Assembly: GCA_001914235.1 (NCBI GenBank)
Contig: MQUF01000007.1
Coordinates: 62,001 to 126,000, forward strand
Reading direction: 5' to 3'
From: Desulfobulbaceae bacterium DB1
GTDB taxonomy: Bacteria > Desulfobacterota > Desulfobulbia > Desulfobulbales > SURF-16
Length of the DNA stretch: 64,000 nucleotides
Numbering within the stretch: the first letter of the stretch is position 1; every line of letters starts with the position of its first letter. Under the pieces are notes generated by a model. The model was given only the letters and a program-made list of their open reading frames with translations. It was not told the origin of the DNA and did no database searches. Positions 8,637 through 16,073 of the stretch are shown one piece after another. Position numbers and translations under genes: made by a program.

Positions 8637-8711
8637 CAGCCGCACAAACGTTGTCAATACATAACATGGCCGCATGGCCGGAACGCATCACACCAAGGAA
8701 CAAACTCTTTC

Positions 8712-9926
8712 ATGAAAAAAAACCTGGATGAACATTACTCTCCCCTTTATTTCCTGGCCGCCCTGGGCAACGGCGGCCTGACCGTGGCCTTTTTCATCTT
8801 TTTCATGTTCATGGCGGCCCATCCGGACACGCCGATCGCCACCTTTGACGCGGTGCGCCCCCTTTTGCTGGACGGCAGCCCGCTTATCCGCCTCCTTTGC
8901 GCCGCAGGGTATCTCGGCATGCTTTGGTTCGCCTTCCGCCATATCAGGATGCTGGTCTGGAACATACGGGAATTCAACCGCTACAAAAAAACCGAGCACT
9001 ACCGCGCCATGCTCCACAGCAACAATGAAATCAGCCTGATGGCCCTGCCGCTCACCTTCACCATGACCATCAATGTCATGTTCGTCCTCGGCGCCATGCT
9101 GGTGCCCGGCCTGTGGAGCGTGGTCGAATATCTTTTCCCCGTTGCCTTCCTCGCCTTTTTCGTCACCGGCATCTACAGCCTGCGCATCTTTTACCGCTAC
9201 TACAGCAAACTGCTTCTCCGGGGCCATTTCAACCACACCCTGAACAATTCCCTGGCCCAGATGATTTCCTCCTTTGCCTTTGCCATGAACGCCGTCGGTT
9301 TTGCCGCTCCGGCGGCCATGAGCGAAAACCGGCTTCTCGTAGCAATATCAGCCTTCTGCGCCCTGTTTTTTCTTCTCATCGCCGCCCTGCTGGCCGTCAA
9401 AAATCTGGTGCTCGGCTTTCATGCCATGCTGGAAAAGGGTATCAATCGCGAAGGAAGCGCCAGCCTCTGGATCCTCATTCCGATCCTGACCCTGCTCGGC
9501 ATAACCGTCATCCGTCTGGCCCACGGTTTTCACCTGCTTTTTCATACTCAATTCGGCCCGGCCTTTTATTTTATTCTGGGCAGCGGCATCATCTCCCTGC
9601 AGATATTCTTCGGCCTGCTCGGCTACCAGGTCATGCGGCAAAACAACTATTTCCCGGAATTCATTCACGGCTGCCCGCTGTCCGCAAACGGCGGCGAACC
9701 GGCGGCAGGCCCCGCCACATACGCCCTTATCTGCCCGGGGGTGGCATTCTGGGTCTTCGGCATGTTCTTTCTTGACAAGGGCTTAATCCACACCGGCCTG
9801 CTGGATATTTTTTCCCCGCCCTATTTCATCCTGCTGGCGCCCCTGCTGTTTGTGCTGGTCCAGACCATCCGGGTCAATGCCAAGCTGAACCAGAGATTAT
9901 TGTCGGAACAGGAGACAAAACGATGA
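8712..9926 (+). CDS. Polytopic membrane protein, possibly TsoY-like
   Basis: 404 residues with about ten predicted membrane spans across the whole length, no soluble domain and no large charged loops. The N-terminus (YSPLYFLAALGNGGLTV) reminds me of the TsoY family, some members of which are selenoproteins; that is from memory and needs an HMM check. There is no in-frame TGA, so this copy is not a selenoprotein. Its stop overlaps the next gene by four bases (ATGA), tying it to the kinase at 9923. Transport or redox roles are both possible; none is shown by the sequence. A possible AAGGAA ribosome site is poorly spaced. Confidence 0.65.
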   Translation: MKKNLDEHYSPLYFLAALGNGGLTVAFFIFFMFMAAHPDTPIATFDAVRPLLLDGSPLIRLLCAAGYLGMLWFAFRHIRMLVWNIREFNRYKKTEHYRAMLHSNNEISLMALPLTFTMTINVMFVLGAMLVPGLWSVVEYLFPVAFLAFFVTGIYSLRIFYRYYSKLLLRGHFNHTLNNSLAQMISSFAFAMNAVGFAAPAAMSENRLLVAISAFCALFFLLIAALLAVKNLVLGFHAMLEKGINREGSASLWILIPILTLLGITVIRLAHGFHLLFHTQFGPAFYFILGSGIISLQIFFGLLGYQVMRQNNYFPEFIHGCPLSANGGEPAAGPATYALICPGVAFWVFGMFFLDKGLIHTGLLDIFSPPYFILLAPLLFVLVQTIRVNAKLNQRLLSEQETKR

Positions 9927-10978
9927 GCACCCCTCTCCCGGAAAAAGAGGCCCAGCAATTCCGGCGCTTTATTCTGGACAATGTGCCGGTGGCCATGGTC
10001 ACCATGGATGCCGATCTCAAGATCACCTGTTTCAACCGGCGGGCGGAAACGTTGACCGGCTATACGACAGAGGAGGCGCTCGGCCGTCCCTGCCACGAGA
10101 TCTTAAACAGCAGCCTGTGCGAGTCGGACTGCCCGCTGCAGACCGTGCGCGATCTGGGCGAATCGGCCACCGGCATTGAAGCGGAACTGATCAATCGCCA
10201 TGGAGAACATATCCCGGTGAGGATCGGTACCGCCGCCATTGAAAATCAGGAAGGCGATTTTATCGGTTATCTGGAGGTTATTGAGGACATTTCCAGGGAA
10301 AAAGCGCTGCTGCGCGAAAGAAACAATTTTCTTTTCATGGTGGCCCATGACATGAAGTCGCCGCTTATCGCCATGCAGGGACTGATGGAAAGGTTGCGCG
10401 CCCATCACGGCGAAATGAACGAGGCAAAAATTGATACATACTTTCAAACCATCATCGACGCCGGCGCGCAACTGGAAAACAGAATCAGGGAATTTCTCGA
10501 ATATTCACGCCAAAGCACGGATAACATTACCCTGAACATGACGGATATCGACCTGGCGGTGCTGCTCGACCAGCTCATCAGGCGACATGCATCACGGGCC
10601 GCGGAAAAAAAGATTGTTATTCGCACCAATCATAATTTCAGCGGCCTGATCAAAGGCGACGGCAAACAGCTGCAGCGGGTTTTTGAAAATCTGCTGGATA
10701 ATGCCATTAAATTTGTTCAGGAAAAAGGGGAAATCGATATCACCACCAAAAAAAACGGCGATGAAGTGATGGTAGAGGTACGGGACAATGGCCCGGGAAT
10801 CGCGGCCGATGACCTCCCCTATATCTTTGATGCCTTTCACAAAGGCAAGGAAAGCAAAGGTCACGGACTGGGACTTGCCGGAGCAAAGGCCATTGTCCGC
10901 GAACATCAGGGCCGGATTGAGGTAAAAAGCAGTCCGGCTCAAGGCACCCGTTTTATTGTGTCCCTTTCGATTACGTAA
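9923..10978 (+). CDS. Cytoplasmic PAS histidine kinase
   Basis: 351 residues. A PAS domain (10-130) includes a CHEIL...LCESDCPL cysteine motif shared in outline with other PAS domains in the window. The kinase core has H-box FMVAHDMKSPLIAM, N box ENLLDNAIKF, and G boxes DNGPGIA and GHGLGLAGA. There is no membrane segment and no receiver. It overlaps the upstream membrane-protein gene by four bases and probably senses a state reported by that protein or a cytoplasmic redox signal. No response regulator follows; a hairpin terminator lies 40 bases downstream. Confidence 0.88.
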   Translation: MSTPLPEKEAQQFRRFILDNVPVAMVTMDADLKITCFNRRAETLTGYTTEEALGRPCHEILNSSLCESDCPLQTVRDLGESATGIEAELINRHGEHIPVRIGTAAIENQEGDFIGYLEVIEDISREKALLRERNNFLFMVAHDMKSPLIAMQGLMERLRAHHGEMNEAKIDTYFQTIIDAGAQLENRIREFLEYSRQSTDNITLNMTDIDLAVLLDQLIRRHASRAAEKKIVIRTNHNFSGLIKGDGKQLQRVFENLLDNAIKFVQEKGEIDITTKKNGDEVMVEVRDNGPGIAADDLPYIFDAFHKGKESKGHGLGLAGAKAIVREHQGRIEVKSSPAQGTRFIVSLSIT

Positions 10979-11017
10979 TTGCCCAGCCGCCTTCGCCGCA
11001 TCCGCCGGCCTCGCAAC

Positions 11018-11037
11018 AGACGGTGACGCCACCGTCT
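11018..11037 (+). terminator. Hairpin, probable end of the 7361-10978 operon
   Basis: AGACGGTG and CACCGTCT form a perfect 8-bp stem with a 4-base loop, followed by CTTTTCCC. The T run is short, so termination may be partial. Confidence 0.5.
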
Positions 11038-11235
11038 CTTTTCCCGCATCAGGGGCGATGCTCCACTCCATTTCCCTCCCGTATTCTTCATAAAAGAATA
11101 GCCCAATGCCTGATCCTCGGCATGCCAACCTCACAGCATCGCCGGTTTCCACACCCTCGGCCGCCTCATTTCTCCAAACCTTGCCGACAAGATCCCCTCC
11201 CACCGCACGGGCAAAAAAGTCACGGACAGCATCCA
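11038..11235. other. Gene-free stretch before the sigma-54 control region
   Basis: Together with the following 147 bases this forms a 404-base gap (10979-11382). I see no protein-like frame on the plus strand; the minus-strand frame reaching 11284 is mainly antisense to the kinase. The useful content is the control region at 11236-11338. Confidence 0.5.
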
Positions 11236-11269
11236 TGCCATAATGGCATGGGATTTTGTCATTTTGGCA
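11236..11269. promoter_or_regulatory. Two candidate enhancer sites spaced 21 bp
   Basis: TGCCATAATGGCA (11236-11248, a perfect TGCCA-N3-TGGCA palindrome extended to CCATGCC/GGCATGG) and TGTCATTTTGGCA (11257-11269, imperfect) are 21 bases apart, two helical turns, and lie about 54-87 bases upstream of the -24 box. This is where sigma-54 activators usually bind. Confidence 0.5.
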
Positions 11270-11322
11270 CAAATCAGGGGACACTCCTTCGTAACCTGTT
11301 GGGATAAAACAACTTTATCTCA

Positions 11323-11338
11323 TGGCACGAAACTGGCA
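11323..11338 (+). promoter_or_regulatory. Candidate sigma-54 promoter for the small membrane proteins
   Basis: TGGCAC-N5-TGGCA matches the -24/-12 consensus (TGGCAC-N5-TTGCA) at all but one position, keeping the invariant GG and GC with correct spacing. Transcription would start near 11350, about 33 bases before the ATG at 11383. Confidence 0.65.
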
Positions 11339-11382
11339 ATAAAAACAGGCAGACGACAGATGAACACAATCCGGAGGCGGGC

Positions 11383-11598
11383 ATGGACAAAACAGCAATA
11401 AAAACCAAACAGAGAATCCAGACAAACTCTCGGGACCAGGCCGAGTTTGAGGCAATGATGAGCACCTTGGGCACTCTCGGCGCGGTCCCTGCTCTTATCG
11501 GCCTCTGGTCGACCGCCTGCATCATCGGCGGCCTGGTTGCCGGCGGCGGTCCATGGGCAATGACGATCGGTTTCTTCACCGCACTGACGGGATTATAA
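11383..11598 (+). CDS. Small membrane protein, first of a paralogous pair
   Basis: 71 residues, ATG with GGAGG upstream. A polar, basic N-terminus (about 25 residues) is followed by a glycine-rich hydrophobic region (about 30-71) with one or two membrane helices. It shares the pattern GxWSxxC, then GPxxM and GFxTAxTG, with the next gene, so they arose by duplication. I do not recognise the family. A sigma-54 promoter upstream suggests strong conditional expression. The 21-base gap to the second gene marks one operon. Confidence 0.7.
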   Translation: MDKTAIKTKQRIQTNSRDQAEFEAMMSTLGTLGAVPALIGLWSTACIIGGLVAGGGPWAMTIGFFTALTGL

Positions 11599-11619
11599 AC
11601 AAACAAAGGAGAGGATAAA

Positions 11620-11829
11620 ATGAAAGCAACAGCCATCAACAAAACACGAAGCAAAGCAGCAGCAAACGTCGCGGTCCTTGAGAAAGCAGCAATGGGCAGC
11701 ATAGCCTTGATGGGCGGCATTTCCCTGTCAATCGGCATCTGGTCAGGTGTCTGCCTTGCGGCTGCATTCGCCGCCAACGGTCCGGTCAGCATGATGCAAG
11801 GTTTTTTGACCGCAGTGACCGGCATGTAA
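11620..11829 (+). CDS. Small membrane protein, second of a paralogous pair
   Basis: 69 residues, with a strong AAAGGAGAG ribosome site. Same layout as its neighbour: basic N-terminus (about 22 residues), then a hydrophobic glycine/alanine-rich region ending GFLTAVTGM. The cysteine in GIWSGVCL and the GP dipeptide align with the first copy. Identity between the two is moderate, so they have diverged and may form hetero-oligomers. Function unknown. Confidence 0.7.
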   Translation: MKATAINKTRSKAAANVAVLEKAAMGSIALMGGISLSIGIWSGVCLAAAFAANGPVSMMQGFLTAVTGM

Positions 11830-11935
11830 TCATCGGCTTCATCGTTGAAACAATCCGTAGGCGTCGTGTCAGGACGGAGACCTTTTTCCAGGAAATCGAT
11901 TCGCAGCGGAACGTGGCGCTCATTGGTCTCTCACC

Positions 11936-14386
11936 TTACCCCTCCGTCACGCCCTTCATGATATGCTCAAGCTCGGCGCCGTCGACAATCTCCTGGCGGA
12001 TGAGGATTTCGGCCAACTGCTCCACCTTTTTCCAGTGTTTATCGACTAACTCCTGCGCCCTGACCGTTGCCTCCCGCATCCAGTGAATCACCCGCTCCTC
12101 CACCAGGACGAGAAACATCTGCTTGCAGACATTCTGGGACAGGGTGTCGGTATGCACATAGCCGATCTCTTTATCCATGCCGAGACTCGCCACCGCGGCA
12201 TAGGCCTGATGGGTCGCCACCTCGAGATCATTGGATGCGCCGGTGTCATCGCCCTTGGGACCGAATTTGCGGATGCTGGCCAGCCTTCCGCCCAGCAGGA
12301 CGCAGATATTGTTGAACACCTCGTCCCGGCAGATATTGCCGGGAAAATCCTCGATGCTGTAAGAAATGAACCCCATGCTCTTCAACCGGGGGGCAATAGT
12401 CACCTGCTCTATCTTGATGTCCGGCAGGAGGAGGTGGGAAAGCACCGCATGGCCCGCCTCGTGGAACGCGGTGATTTTGAGATCCTGTTCCAGGTTGCGG
12501 ATATGCTTCTTTTCCAGTTTGTAGCCGTATTTGATGATGTTGATCTGTTCGATAAGGATCTCCTCGGTGATGGCCTCCAGTCCGTGCCGAATGGCATGGA
12601 GCGAGGCCTCCTTGCCGATGCGCTGCAGATCATAGCCGCTCATGCCGGAAATATAGCGGATGACCCGTTCCACGTTGATCTTGCCGTCATTGGGCTTGGC
12701 CAGAATCTTTTCAATGAAAAACCGCCTTGCATCCCGGTCAAGCTCCGGGACCTCGACAAAGGTGTCAATACGGTTGGGGGCAATGACCCGGGAACTTACC
12801 TCTTCCCTTTTCTGGGCGGTGGCAATGGTGAAAACCGATTCCTCCGGATCCGTCGGCAGGGAATCAAGTTCAAGGATGAGCTGTTCGTCCGGCATGGAGG
12901 CATACACTCCGCCGTCAATCAAACCCTTGACGTCGATGCCGTCGAGAAAAACGATGCTCGGCGCATATTCACGGGCCTTGGCATAGGCGTGCTTGATATA
13001 GTGGGGATCAAAAAGATCGCTGCGCGACACATAGACAAAGGGCCGTTCCGCTTCACGGGCAAAGGCCTTGCCAAGCATGGTTTTACCCACACCGGGCGGA
13101 CCGTAGAGCAGCATGCCCTTGGGCATGTCGATACGGAATTTCTTCAGCAGCTCCGGCCCTTTAAGGATTCTCACCACCTGTTTCAGATTCTGCTTCACCG
13201 TTTTATTGCCGGCAATATCACTGAAGGCAAGGTCGGAAAATTCGATGATGGGCAGCAATTCCCGCAGCAGATCGGGTGACTGGGGCATTCTTTTCAGCTC
13301 CACCCGACTGATGGTCAAGGTCAGTGTCCTGCCGCGCCATGATTCCTTCCAGCTGATATCCAGCGTTTCATTTTTTTTGAAGAGTTGCCGCAACAGATTC
13401 TCTTTATCGCTGTAAATTTTATCAACAAAGGCAATCGCCTGTTTGGAAATCTTGCACAGCACGTGCTGGGGATACTTGTGCTGATCGCGGACAAAATCCG
13501 TTATCCGGGCGAAAAGCAGATCCGGCAATTTCTGTTTCACCTTTTTGATGCTGATGGTGGGGGCAAAGGAAAGGGTCAACAGCTTGACCAGTCGGTCAAA
13601 ATCGTGATAGGCCAGCTTCATGCCGCTCACCTCGGCAAACTGATCCGAATGGCCGGCCAGGGCTTCGGAGCCGATGCGGACCATGGTATCGAGACTGAGC
13701 GGCTGAAAAATAATAATAAAACTGCGGGCAAGGACGGCAAGCAGCTTGGGGGCAATGGAGAACTGGACCGAATCAAACACCACCTTCCGTTCCCTGGCAA
13801 TGGCATCCATCACCAGGGCCTGGGCGCGCGGCTTGTTGTCCTTCAAGTCCGCCCGATACTTTCGATCCTGCAAAAAACCACTGGCCAGGGTTGAGGTGAA
13901 AATGACGATCACCTCGCTGCAATCAAGGCCGCTTTCCTGAACACTGCCGGTGAGCAGTTTCAACAGCGCCAGCTGCACCTGGTTATCCGCCTTTTCAATG
14001 GAATCAAAAAGGATGACCGACTTCGGATGCTCCTTGACAAAACCGGACAGATCACCCTCGACCATGCCGTCCACCGTCATTTTCTGGCCAAAGAGCAGGG
14101 CCCCGCTGTCCGGATCGCTGTACTGCTCCATATCGAACTGTTTGAAGGCGGAATAGCCCTCGAGAAAGGAGGAAAGGGTCTGGGCAAAGAAAATTTTACC
14201 CACCGACGGAGGGCCGAGAAAGGTAAAGAGAGCCTTCGGCGGGGTGTCAACCGGTTTGTAACTGAGGTGAATAAAGGCATCAACCACATCATTAACGGCC
14301 TCGTCCTGATCAAAGACAATCCTTTTCAGACTGTCTCGCAGGGAATCAAAATGGACAAAAATGTTTGTCTCGGCGGGCTGCTCCAT
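11936..14386 (-). CDS. ClpB-like / FtsH-like AAA+ fusion with M41 protease domain
   Basis: 816 residues, no membrane segment. Residues 15-340 resemble a ClpA/ClpB second AAA+ module: Walker A GPPSVGK (58-64), Walker B ILFDSIEKAD with Ser in place of the catalytic Glu. Residues 395-610 resemble the FtsH ATPase: Walker A GPPGVGKT (near 430), Walker B IVFLDGID with Gly in place of Glu, a remnant second-region motif APNRIDT instead of RPGRFDR, and no FVG pore loop. Residues 630-800 are an M41 peptidase with intact zinc motif HEAGH (641-645) and the third-ligand segment GASNDLEVAT (near 716). So the protease site looks active while both ATPases look unable to hydrolyse ATP normally. A GGAG site precedes the ATG. 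Adjacent, in the opposite direction, are the sigma-54-controlled small membrane proteins, possible substrates. Confidence 0.85.
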   Translation of the reverse strand: MEQPAETNIFVHFDSLRDSLKRIVFDQDEAVNDVVDAFIHLSYKPVDTPPKALFTFLGPPSVGKIFFAQTLSSFLEGYSAFKQFDMEQYSDPDSGALLFGQKMTVDGMVEGDLSGFVKEHPKSVILFDSIEKADNQVQLALLKLLTGSVQESGLDCSEVIVIFTSTLASGFLQDRKYRADLKDNKPRAQALVMDAIARERKVVFDSVQFSIAPKLLAVLARSFIIIFQPLSLDTMVRIGSEALAGHSDQFAEVSGMKLAYHDFDRLVKLLTLSFAPTISIKKVKQKLPDLLFARITDFVRDQHKYPQHVLCKISKQAIAFVDKIYSDKENLLRQLFKKNETLDISWKESWRGRTLTLTISRVELKRMPQSPDLLRELLPIIEFSDLAFSDIAGNKTVKQNLKQVVRILKGPELLKKFRIDMPKGMLLYGPPGVGKTMLGKAFAREAERPFVYVSRSDLFDPHYIKHAYAKAREYAPSIVFLDGIDVKGLIDGGVYASMPDEQLILELDSLPTDPEESVFTIATAQKREEVSSRVIAPNRIDTFVEVPELDRDARRFFIEKILAKPNDGKINVERVIRYISGMSGYDLQRIGKEASLHAIRHGLEAITEEILIEQINIIKYGYKLEKKHIRNLEQDLKITAFHEAGHAVLSHLLLPDIKIEQVTIAPRLKSMGFISYSIEDFPGNICRDEVFNNICVLLGGRLASIRKFGPKGDDTGASNDLEVATHQAYAAVASLGMDKEIGYVHTDTLSQNVCKQMFLVLVEERVIHWMREATVRAQELVDKHWKKVEQLAEILIRQEIVDGAELEHIMKGVTEG

Positions 14387-14460
14387 ATTGCTCCAGTTTT
14401 CAGGCCATGAGTTGGTAATAGGGTTTTTCCGGCACTTCCCCCCAACTGCCTATATCTTTT

Positions 14461-15483
14461 TTAAATTTTTTTAAAGGCATCATGCACCTTGCGGGACAAG
14501 GGATTCTTGCCGGCCTCTTCTTCAAGGCTTTCCGCGGCCATGACTTTCAGTTTTTCCAGCACCTGATCGGGAAAACGGCGCAGCTGCACCTGATGTTTTT
14601 CCACCAGCTCGCTTAAGGCGGCGCCGTTGCCGGCCTCAAACTCGTTTAAGGTCAAGATATTGTTCTCCATTGCCGCCGTGTCGATCATTATTTGCAGATC
14701 CCGGGGCAGGGAGAGGTAGGCCTGCCTGTTGACCAGCAGCTCAAGACAGCTGCCCGGTTCATGCCAGCCGGGATAATAATAATAGGGAGCGGCCTTATAG
14801 AATCCCATGCGCAGATCGTGCAGGGGCCCCACCCATTCGGTGGCGTCGATCACCCCTCGTTCCAGACTGGTGAATATCTCAGCAGCGGGAAGCAGCACCA
14901 CCGTCCCACCGGCCTTGGCCACCACCTTGCCGCCAAGTCCGGGAATTCTCATCTTCAGCCCCTTGAAATCATCAATCCCCTTAATTTCCTTGCGGAACCA
15001 GCCGCCCATCTGCATGCCGGTATTGCCGAAGGGGCGAGGAATCAGATTAAACGGTTCATAGATCTCCTCCCACAGCACAAGCCCGCCGCTGCCGAGCCAG
15101 CTGTTCATGCCCTGGGCATTCAGTCCGAAGGGAACCGAGGTGAACCATTGGGCGGCAGGGACCTTTCCCGCCCAGTAATACGAGGCGCCGCTGCCGAGCT
15201 GCACCGTGCCGCCGGAAACCGCATCAAAGACTTCGAGCGGCGGAACAAGCTCACCGCCGGCAAAGACCTGGATCTGCAGACGGCCCCGGCTCATCTCTTT
15301 CACCCGTTCGGCGAAGCGTTCGGCGCCGGTCTGCAACACGGGCATATTGGGTGGCCAGGTGCTGACCATGGTCCAGCGAAATGCCTGCTCTTCCGACCGG
15401 GCGACTGATGTGCCGAATGTCGAGACGCCGGCAACGGCAAGGGCGGTTGTTGCTGTTTTTCGCAGAAATTCACGTCGTTCCAT
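14461..15483 (-). CDS. dctP: TRAP transporter substrate-binding protein, DctP family
   Basis: 340 residues. The N-terminus ERREFLRKTATTALAVAGV is a twin-arginine signal, so it is exported folded to the periplasm. The body matches DctP receptors; the segments VPFGLNAQGMNSWL, GNTGMQMGGWFRKEI, LKMRIPGLGG and ATEWVGP...PGWHEPG are typical of the TakP-like branch that binds alpha-keto acids, so an organic acid is the likely ligand (family memory). It partners with the DctQ and DctM proteins encoded upstream, although a terminator and the PilZ gene intervene and it has its own promoter, which would allow a separate, higher level of receptor synthesis. Confidence 0.9.
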   Translation of the reverse strand: MERREFLRKTATTALAVAGVSTFGTSVARSEEQAFRWTMVSTWPPNMPVLQTGAERFAERVKEMSRGRLQIQVFAGGELVPPLEVFDAVSGGTVQLGSGASYYWAGKVPAAQWFTSVPFGLNAQGMNSWLGSGGLVLWEEIYEPFNLIPRPFGNTGMQMGGWFRKEIKGIDDFKGLKMRIPGLGGKVVAKAGGTVVLLPAAEIFTSLERGVIDATEWVGPLHDLRMGFYKAAPYYYYPGWHEPGSCLELLVNRQAYLSLPRDLQIMIDTAAMENNILTLNEFEAGNGAALSELVEKHQVQLRRFPDQVLEKLKVMAAESLEEEAGKNPLSRKVHDAFKKI

Positions 15484-15523
15484 AGTTCGTGCGCTTCTTT
15501 CTTTTTTTCACATGCCCCCTCAA

Positions 15524-15552
15524 AGACTAATTGACTCATCCCGCCAAGTCAA
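15524..15552 (-). promoter_or_regulatory. Candidate promoter and operator of dctP
   Basis: On the minus strand TTGACT (15547-15552), 17-base spacer, TAGTCT (15524-15529). TTGACT and AGTCAA (15531-15536 and 15547-15552) also form a 6-10-6 inverted repeat, a possible repressor site. Confidence 0.4.
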
Positions 15553-15565
15553 CAGAAGAGCGCGC

Positions 15566-15612
15566 AAAAAAAAACCCAAATTTCCGCAATGTTAATTACG
15601 AAAATCCGGGTT
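15566..15612 (-). terminator. Rho-independent terminator after the PilZ gene
   Basis: On the minus strand a roughly 14-bp stem with G-T wobbles (arms 15599-15612 and 15573-15586) is followed by an uninterrupted run of T (15566-15574). It separates the PilZ gene from dctP. Confidence 0.6.
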
Positions 15613-15636
15613 TTGACTTCCCAATGGGAAACAGCT

Positions 15637-15960
15637 TCAGGAGGCGTTGATAAATTTCAGCCCCACGCGGCAATCCTTGTTTTCCTTGCTGCACCACATG
15701 ACCACGGCCTTGGTCGGCATGACGTCGTCCCGAACCGAGGAAACGGCAACCATCTGTCCGACGGCCAGTTCCTGCCGCATAACGACACCGAGGCCGGTTT
15801 CGCTGATGTTGAGCAGGGTCGCATCCATCATCGTCATGGACAGATCACGGATGGTGAGCATCATCGACGAAATTCCGCTCAGCCTCTCGGCGGGAAATCT
15901 TTCAGCAAGCCTGCCGTCAGGGAACAAATCGTGTGTTCCCGCATGGTGTGCAACATTCAT
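15637..15960 (-). CDS. PilZ-domain protein
   Basis: 107 residues. From about residue 35 the chain fits a PilZ domain (ATLLNISETGLGVVM, then a beta-rich stretch ending CRVGLKFI). The usual c-di-GMP motif RxxxR followed by D/NxSxxG is only partly present (NISETG fits; the arginine pair is not obvious in ERFPAERLSG), so binding is uncertain. Start at 15960 was chosen over a longer frame because AGAGGA lies seven bases before it. It sits between dctM and dctP, suggesting c-di-GMP input to the transporter or chance insertion. Confidence 0.65.
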   Translation of the reverse strand: MNVAHHAGTHDLFPDGRLAERFPAERLSGISSMMLTIRDLSMTMMDATLLNISETGLGVVMRQELAVGQMVAVSSVRDDVMPTKAVVMWCSKENKDCRVGLKFINAS

Positions 15961-16055
15961 TTTTTTTCCTCTCATCAGTCGGCAAGGAATCTTCACCCGG
16001 CCATCATTTCTTGACTTTTCAATCCACTCACCCAAACAGGGCAAAAACGCTACTT

Positions 16056-16073
16056 TGTAACATCATGGTTACA
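16056..16073. repeat. Perfect 6-6-6 palindrome beside the dctM stop codon
   Basis: TGTAAC and GTTACA flank ATCATG. It lies immediately after the dctM stop and about 100 bases before the PilZ start, so it could be an operator for the PilZ gene. No T run, so not a terminator. Confidence 0.35.

Noticed and set aside
11840-11930. GAGACC/GGTCTC pair between the small membrane genes and the AAA+ gene as a terminator
   Set aside because: Arms are 6 bp with a loop of about 40 bases and no T run.
12083-13279. Plus-strand open frame (398 codons) opposite the AAA+ protease gene
   Set aside because: Shadow of the AAA+ and M41 coding sequence, which carries clear Walker and HEAGH motifs.
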